Source of the DNA: Neodiprion pinetum
Taxonomy: Eukaryota; Arthropoda; Insecta; Hymenoptera; Diprionidae
DNA length: 64,000 nucleotides
NCBI RefSeq assembly: GCF_021155775.2
Contig: NC_060233.1
Coordinates: 15,510,537-15,574,536 of the forward strand
Direction of reading: 5' to 3'
In this document: in pieces, positions 57,366 to 64,000 of the stretch
Layout: every line of letters begins with the position of its first letter
How positions within the stretch are numbered: the stretch's first letter is position 1
Program-made: the position numbers and the translations under genes
Notes under the pieces: generated by a model
Database searches by the model: none
Told to the model about the DNA's origin: nothing
The model's input: only the letters and a program-made list of their open reading frames with translations

Positions 57366-58384
57366 TGATATACTACATACGTACATACGGTCGGATCTCA
57401 ATTCTACGGACAACTTTGGATCGGATGTCCGCAGAATCGAGGTCCTGGAGAACCAATACCGGCGCTACTTCAGACCTCCAGCATAGATCCCGCTTATCCC
57501 CACCCTTGTTATAGGGGGGGGGGGGGGGTAGTCCGCAAATCGTACTCCGTACAATCGAGATCCCATTGATTCTGCAATAGCCGCGAGTGCATCGGTGTGT
57601 TCGGACTCGAGTCGTAGTTATCTGTTAAGAATAGTAGTTGGTGCATACGAAAACATCGAATCCAACCACTTTTGTATGACTGGGTTTACTGCAAAGAGAA
57701 TCCTGGAAATAATCAAGTCAAATCTGAAGTTTCAACTGATACAGTTTGCATAATAATGGCGACCTGAATCGCCCATCGTAACATTTTAAAGATTGAATAC
57801 TTCCCTTCAAACCACCTGTTTTAATCGGTTAATTTTTGGCAGAAAATTTCCAACGCATCACTGCCGAAAATTTGTTGCGTGTACACTTGCATTCCAGAAG
57901 ATTGACGTTTCTTTTCAGAAAATATACTACCGTAATCTAAATATTGTTGGAAGGAATTTTTGATCACATCTTTTTTCATCATTTCAAAAACAAAATACTC
58001 GCTGTTAACTAAATTTCATCGGAGTCCCCCTTTAAGGTAATAATTTCTACTTAAATCATTAGGTAAATCAATTACACTCGAGGTTCATAGATATGTTTGG
58101 TGGGTGTGAGACGTGTCTGAAAGGTGGTAGTAAACGATTAGAAATAATCAAAGATGCTTCCACGGAACGACAATGAATGAAAATTAAAAACTAAGAAAGA
58201 CCTACCTTGCGATAAGCCGGTAATATGTAGGATCGTTTTGTTATCGTTCTAAACAGGGCTGTGTGAGTTGTTCAAATGGTTGAGGCTAATGTATAATAAT
58301 GAAACGAGATAGGTGATCATTCGAAATATATATTCTTCGAACGATTGATTACGAAAAATGAACGATAACAAATGAATGATATAA
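57366..58384. other. Intergenic, nothing recognised
   Basis: No gene seen. A G-run of about 12 at 57517-57528 may affect assembly. Confidence 0.35.
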
Positions 58385-59515
58385 AAATAAAATGGCTGAA
58401 AGTTTTATTATAAAGGTAGTGAATTTGAAAACAGATAACGTTGACGGACAGATTTATATGCAAATACAGAGAAGCTGTAGAAGTAGCTGAGTTCGATTGT
58501 TTACGCTCTTTAGCAAGTGTTCTGTTATGCTAATGATATTTGGGTACACATATAATTGATACCACGAACATCTATTCTAACCAATTATTAAATCTACCGT
58601 TGGTCGGTTATTACACTTGTATCTCTCTTTTTAGATTAAATGTAACTCGCATAAAAAATACGATTTTACGATATGGATCATTTGATCTGTAGGATCACAC
58701 GCACGGGCTAAATTTTAGTTTACGAATAATTATACATCGCTGGGCCAGGAGGGTGATCCCTCTGAATGCGTGACGCGTTGGGCCTCACGTTAATGAACAA
58801 AAATTCTACGCATGTTGTCACAGGAGCAACCTCACCGTTATTGATATCACGGAACTATGATTGACTTAAAATTTTTACTGGAATCGACTTCTCTTTAGAT
58901 GCGAAGATCGGCGAGATTGAGAGCTTGCGAGTTGTTTAGGTCATTGTTGGTGGTGTTTCTGGACGAGAGCCTTACCTCGGGGTCGGAGTCGAATAGATAG
59001 TTGAAAATGACACGATGATGTTCTTGTTCAGCCGCTTAGTTTTGGTGAATTTTAAATTTGAATAGTGATATTGATTGCCGAAAGGTATTGCTCGAAAATG
59101 TTGAAATGTTTCACTCGCGATTAATTATAATACGAAACGACTGAATTACCACTGGTTTAAAACGAACACACAATACTACCTGATTCCTTTTGAATCAGGG
59201 CAGAACTTGATTTGATTGCGGAAAATGGAATAATCATAAAAATGTTTACTCGCGAAATAATGAGATTCAGTAAAGAACAGTAAGGATTGGAATTTAGAAC
59301 ATAGTGAGGCTCTTGCAGTTAAAAGAATAAACTATAAAGAATAAATATGCTCGGTTTGACGAATTCGCACGAGACTTAGGCCGGTAAAAATGAAGTTTTT
59401 TTAATTCTACTCTGCTCGAAAGGGCAAATACGGGTTCATGGGCCCCGTGACTCGACAGACGATAGACGTGGCTTCTTGTTGGGTTTGAGGATGCAAGAGC
59501 CTGCAGTTGCAACTA
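58385..59515. repeat. Inverted copy of the 4480-5845 block
   Basis: Matches the reverse complement of 4480-5845 through several ordered stretches; no shared open frame. The match stops near 58385 without any P450 exon next to it, unlike the left copy. Confidence 0.65.
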
Positions 59516-60543
59516 TTACCTAATCTGATACAATGTTAAATCTAATACTGTGAAGCGTACGTGACGTTTTCTAGGAGGGGTGGAAATGGTTGTTACGTGA
59601 ATACGAGAATGAAATAATGTATGGTGCGATAAATGTCGCTCAAGCGGCTAGAGAATAATGCTCGATTGTTCTAATTGAATCAGAGTGTCGAAAAAGGTAC
59701 GCTCAAATTTGGCCGCTGGGAGAAATTTTTGAAATTTAAACAAACTCGAATTTTTAGTCTATTTTAGAAATTGGCATATTAGCTTCTAATTAACCGAGAG
59801 ACTCGTTCGAAACGGCATTCTTCTCTGTTGACCTTCTATTTTCAAGAAAAAAATATATTTCCAGTTCAAACTCAAATTCGGCTTGGCGGGGAGCTTCTAG
59901 CTGAGTCACTGTTTTAGCGAACTTTTACCTGTTTTTGAAAGGCTCTCAGATCTACAGTTTTCAGCACAAAGGATTGACTAACTGCTGATATTTTTCATTA
60001 AGGTCTAATTCCGTCGATATCTGCCCTACATTTCATTAATTGCTTCTATTTCTTTAACATATAGCCACAAAAAGCCAATCAATTATTGAAAAATCGTTAT
60101 TTTTAGATAGCTGTAACTTTTTTCTTTGAGCTTTGATTTGCTAAAAATTTTCAGGAAAGGCCCTGACAATTTCAACTTTGGAATCGAGCCATCATAAGAA
60201 CTATGAATTTTCGAAGTACCCGAAAATTGCATTGAAAACGATAAGCATTTTATTCACGTTCATCAAATATTTTTTTGACTCCTTAGTCTTCGTACTCTCG
60301 ATAAATATTGATTTAGTTTGGTTAACACATAAGTGAAATAGTTAAAAAAGCATTCATTGCATTAATTTTAATTAAGGGATCCTATATCAAGTTTCATCAG
60401 GCAATCTATTCGCGGTATGTTTTTTCATGTATTGTGATCGTTAAAAAATAGTTTTCATTCGGTGAGCACAGTACGGAACTGTTAGTGTAACGCAGTAATA
60501 AGATCGCCAGACGCAAAACGATACAGTTCGATTTACTAATTAA
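59516..60543. other. Intergenic, nothing recognised
   Basis: No gene or defined element. Low-complexity AT-rich sequence. Confidence 0.35.
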
Positions 60544-61386
60544 GGGAGACTTTGTCCTTGGAGTGCCATATTTCAGGTGTTTACATTTTATTTTTTTTAA
60601 AGGAAACGAGTAAAGCTTTTCGAGTGCGGTTTTTTTCTTGCTCTTATTCATGATATACAGAACGTTAAAAAAAATTTTTTTTGAAAAAAAAAAACCAAAA
60701 TGCCGGCCGTTGCAGCTCCGCGAAAACAAGTCCTCAAATCGCGGGAGGTAAAAGCTGACATCACCGCCCCCTCTTTGTTGATCTGAAACACAAATTCCAA
60801 GCATATTATCAATGTGTGACCCTCTGGTCATGGAATGACGGATGGGTTTTTCGTTTAGTACAAATTTCGGAAAATGGCGGCAATTAAAAAAAAAAAAAAA
60901 AAATCGATTTTTCGCGTTATTTTTCGCATAAAAATATAAATAATAAATGCAAAAATGTATCTATCGAAAAAACGATCCGTCATTCCGTGAAGACATATTG
61001 TCTGAGTATGCTCTCCAAATTTCAGGTCGATATGTTAATTGCGTTTAAAGTTTTGTAATGTGTTTACACAAATGTGTTTATAATTACCGCTAATCGGCAA
61101 TGCCTGGTCCATAAAGGCATCCCTCCTCTTCTTCTAGCTGCTCATGTTGAGCCGCTAACATCTCCCGCTGCTCAATTCGGGCCTTTTTTGCTGCGTTGGT
61201 TACCTGCCTCTGCTGAGACGGTCAAGGCGCGCTGACCGTGTCGACTTCAAACGCGTTTAAAATATCGTAAACGTTCGAAATCCGGGAAACGCTTAGACAG
61301 ATTTATTTCTACTTAGATGTAGATTAAGAATCCGTAGTGAAAAAAAAAAAATTGATTTTTTGAAAATTTCAAGGACAGAGTCTCCC
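60544..61386 (-). mobile_element. TTAA-target TIR element, 843 bp, transposase tail relic
   Basis: Ends GGGAGACTTTGTCCTTG and, inverted, GGGAGACTCTGTCCTTG are flanked by TTAA on both sides (60540-60543, 61387-61390), as in piggyBac or Kolobok elements. On the - strand 61090-61216 reads as a charged helix and then EEEEGCLYGPGIAD with an immediate stop, which looks like the C terminus of a transposase. Nothing else of the protein remains. The same peptide motif occurs in the 21327-22225 element. Confidence 0.82.
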
Positions 61387-61399
61387 TTAATTGGCCAAC

Positions 61400-62150
61400 T
61401 AGTTGGGCGGGGGTCAAAATCCTGAAAGACCGAAAAGTCGACTGATCGAAAGCCCGAAATTTTCCACATACGAATTTTAAAACAACGAATGATCAGCGTA
61501 GCGAAGTTGGGATTTTCGATAGATCATCAGACAGAATAACTCTTTTCTCGAAAGTTTATTTAACCGAACGTTCTCTTATCCGAAAATTTATTTTCAGAAC
61601 AGTCGGCATTCCGAATGACCAAAGCGCAGATTGTGGACACATAGAAGAATGAAAGTTCCGAAATAATAAATTGAGAGCGTCTGATACTCCGGAAAAATTA
61701 GCCGTCAAAAGTCAAAATTCCGAAAGAGCAAAATTACGATCCGTGGAGCGCAGATGGGCCGGAAAGTCGAAAACCCGCAACACGGTTTTCATAGTTACAT
61801 AGACTCATGCTATATGCACTAGACACCGGTCATCGGTACAGTGGGTCTAGGATCCTAGACCCACCATAGTCATTGGAGACGTGTGGCGTGTTGCAGAGAA
61901 TATATGTGCTTCTGACGTCATCCAATCTTTCGGCATTTCGGCAATTCTGTCTTTAGCGGGTTTCGAGATTTCGACCTTTCGAGTCTTTGATCAGTCGTTG
62001 TTGATAAATTCCGATTCGTAGATTTTCGACGAAGGCACGAATCTGACGTTTGAAAAGTCGACTTTTTGAATCTTCGGTATTTTCGCAATTCGATACTTTG
62101 CCCTTCGTAATCTTGGGCATTCGCAAAGGAGAAAAAAAAAAAGAAAGAAA
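61400..62150. repeat. Polarised degenerate repeat region
   Basis: From about 61410 to 61790 units like CCGAAAnnTCGAAA recur on the + strand; from about 61920 to 62130 the same units recur on the - strand (TTTCGGnATTTTCG). It begins GGGCGGGGGTCAAAATCC, similar to the ends of the 677-2124 element. The right end could not be placed. Confidence 0.55.
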
Positions 62151-63664
62151 AAATGGTATGAATTTATTTACATAGTTTTGCGTTCTCAATTTTTATTTTT
62201 CTACAGAGTAAGAAATTCCGCGATACTGGCTGAAAACCGTAATAATATCGATGCAAATTTTGTACGAATTATTTGGCATTACGCACGATAGTAGCAATAA
62301 ATAAAAGAAGTACTCAGTAAGATTTGCATATTTATTTCTTTATAGAAATGAAATAGGATAACAAATACCTAACTCGGCACGCAACTCGCGCCCGTTTGTA
62401 CAAGTTCATCCGTTCTTAGCGGTTGATGGAAAAAAAGAGAAGTCCGAAGAATCTTCACCGGTTAGTTAACTGCTCCATTTTCGGCTTGTATCTGATTTAT
62501 TATCACCTGCCGATATTTTGGTTTGTTCATTGTTCTCATTGACTTCACATTGTGTTACTACTGCTCTGCTGGTTCTAAAAGTGAGCGCTTCTATCGACAA
62601 TATAAAACAGGGTTTCTAGTTCCTTATCAATACGTGACATATTCATTTGTCCGTGAACTTTTTTTCCCTCCGACTCGGAAAATGTAAACTCGAAGTTTTT
62701 CGCAAACAATTCCATTCTCACAAAAGTGAGTTTTTGAAAAATTTTTTAATCGCTCGTCGTGAGTAAATTAAACTTGCTTAGAACAGCTTTTGTAACATCT
62801 GCACCTCTTGGCACAGTTAAAACTGACATCGTAAGACAATTATCAAAAATTCAAATACAAAGAAAGTTGATTAGTATTATAGAAAACTAGAAGATAATGA
62901 GTGAATAGTTGCTATCTACAGAAAAAAAAGGAAAAAAGAAAAAAAGTAGAAACCGCGGGTTAGTAAAATAAATTAGAAACTCATCTGGTCCTCTATTGTT
63001 TCTTACCAATTCTACAAGGCCTTCTATCTTTAACCCTGCAATCGACACTGATCTTCCATATTATGATGTACAAAAATATATTTGGTTCATTCACTTAGCT
63101 ACGTTGCTGTTCCCATTGGTTACCAGTTTCATAGTGCAAGAACATTGAAAATTTGAAAGGATATTTGCGCTCGCACGATACGCAGACCACACGCGTGTAA
63201 TAAAATCATGTTTCGCACCTCTTCGTAAACGCGGTTCTCATACAAAAAAAAGCTGAGGTCAGCTCTTCCGGGCTAGACGGGTTCTGAAAGAAGGTAGATC
63301 AGTGTAGGTATCTCGATGAAATAAATGCTATGGAAACTGACTATTGAAAAATTTCAAAAAATATATTTTCTCATTATTTTTAAGCACTTAACGTAGTGCA
63401 ATTTTTCCATCGATTTCGATATCTTTGATAAACAGGCAGGAATTAGAAATAAATACACAATGTTTTTGGATACTCGTATAATTATAGTTACGGGCATTAC
63501 CCAACATTTAGCATGAATCAGTGTTCCGGTATGCGAAAAACTTGGACGAATTTTAAGTTGACCTCCGTCTGGGAACGATCGGCTATTTTTATCCGTCGAT
63601 GCGCTTCGGTTTAGATATAATTCTACAGTATTACGAAATTTTAGCGCCAATCAATCGGTCTCTG
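62151..63664. other. Upstream of the right-edge gene, nothing recognised
   Basis: No gene seen apart from the promoter that follows. A 98-codon - strand open frame at 63354-63650 lacks any family sign. Confidence 0.35.
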
Positions 63665-63700
63665 TATATAAAGTTTTAGTTTTCTGTCACTCTGTCAGTT
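63665..63700 (+). promoter_or_regulatory. TATA box and initiator of the right-edge gene
   Basis: TATATAAAG at 63665-63673 and the arthropod initiator TCAGTT at 63695-63700 (A at 63697) are 32 bases apart, the expected spacing. The first ATG downstream is at 63768. Confidence 0.75.
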
Positions 63701-63767
63701 ATTTCTACTGATAAATATTTAACAAAAGTTTTTATTTTTCAGCCAACGTTTACCACCACGAGGAAAA

Positions 63768-63816
63768 ATGCTTTCTGAACAATTGGAGTGGCTGTACGCT
63801 AAATACAATGACACGG
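63768..63816 (+). CDS. First coding exon of a gene leaving the window, likely ELOVL
   Basis: After a GAGGAAAAATG start the frame reads MLSEQLEWLYAKYNDT and ends in phase 1 at a GTATGA donor. Elongases start with a short amphipathic stretch ending in ...D followed by DPRTRDW. The elongase exon at 54581-54852 enters in phase 1 with AT-CCA, so the split codon G/AT (Asp) would join exactly this way. That match of phase and content is the reason for the call; the rest of the gene lies to the right of the window. It is on the opposite strand to 54581-54852, so this would be a second, divergent copy. Confidence 0.6.
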
Positions 63817-64000
63817 GTATGATGAAAAAAATAGAGGCTGCTGTTACTATATGAGCGATGATTGTAGGGACTGTTATAATTAAAAAAAAAAAAAAAAATT
63901 TCGATCGATGCTCCGGTACCGGATAAAGTTTACAGTTCTGCCTTCTGACCTCTAATTTTCACACCCGATGATCGTGTTACAGCTTAATTCCAAACTCTGG

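Noticed and set aside
60406..60831. 141-codon - strand open frame
   Set aside because: It crosses the border and target duplication of the TTAA element and is full of Lys/Phe from A/T runs.

Overview
The window is nuclear DNA from an arthropod, almost certainly an insect: AT-rich, intron-bearing genes with GT..AG junctions, CYP4-type cytochromes P450, an insect-style fatty-acid elongase gene, a tRNA-derived SINE and very many TIR transposons. A hymenopteran (perhaps a sawfly) would fit, but that is inference; nothing in the sequence names the species.

Layout. 1-41263 is a head-to-tail array of CYP4 genes on the + strand. It holds a terminal exon of one copy (344-522), a two-exon relic (5867-6730) and three complete genes (9052-17569, 26706-33059, 35731-41263). 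Each complete gene has twelve coding exons with nearly the same sizes and phases, giving proteins of 508, 527 (or 516) and 513 aa. I joined the exons by hand; all three stay in frame and keep the I-helix, ExxR and heme-Cys motifs. All three have Ala where most CYP4 enzymes have the Glu that bonds covalently to heme. Introns and spacers are full of mobile DNA.

41360-48734 is a nest of transposons just 3' of the last P450. A decayed Jockey/CR1-like non-LTR element is broken into two pieces. Between them lie a TIR element and a P-element-like element (8-bp target duplication GGCCGACG, with a THAP-like first-exon relic). Into that P-like element a 4050-bp DNA transposon has inserted. It has about 674-bp, apparently identical terminal inverted repeats, a 4-bp duplication (ATAG) and an intact 654-aa DDE-type transposase. 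It looks young and is the best candidate for an active or poorly described system.

49-64 kb is gene-poor. It has a repeat block shared in inverted orientation with an intron of the second complete P450, a SINE with a local inverted duplication, an orphan ELOVL exon on the - strand (54581-54852), and, at the right edge, the TATA/Inr promoter and first coding exon of a + strand gene (63768-63816) whose splice phase suggests another ELOVL.

Several mobile elements could be delimited exactly by target-site duplications or an empty site: 677-2124 (9-bp TSD, Mutator type), 12473-13008 (8 bp), 21327-22225 (TGAA, with empty site at 10936), 60544-61386 (TTAA), 43699-48223 (8 bp), 43870-47919 (4 bp) and 51003-51331 (5 bp). 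Several non-coding elements share an odd design: arms of degenerate short repeats whose strand polarity flips near the middle.
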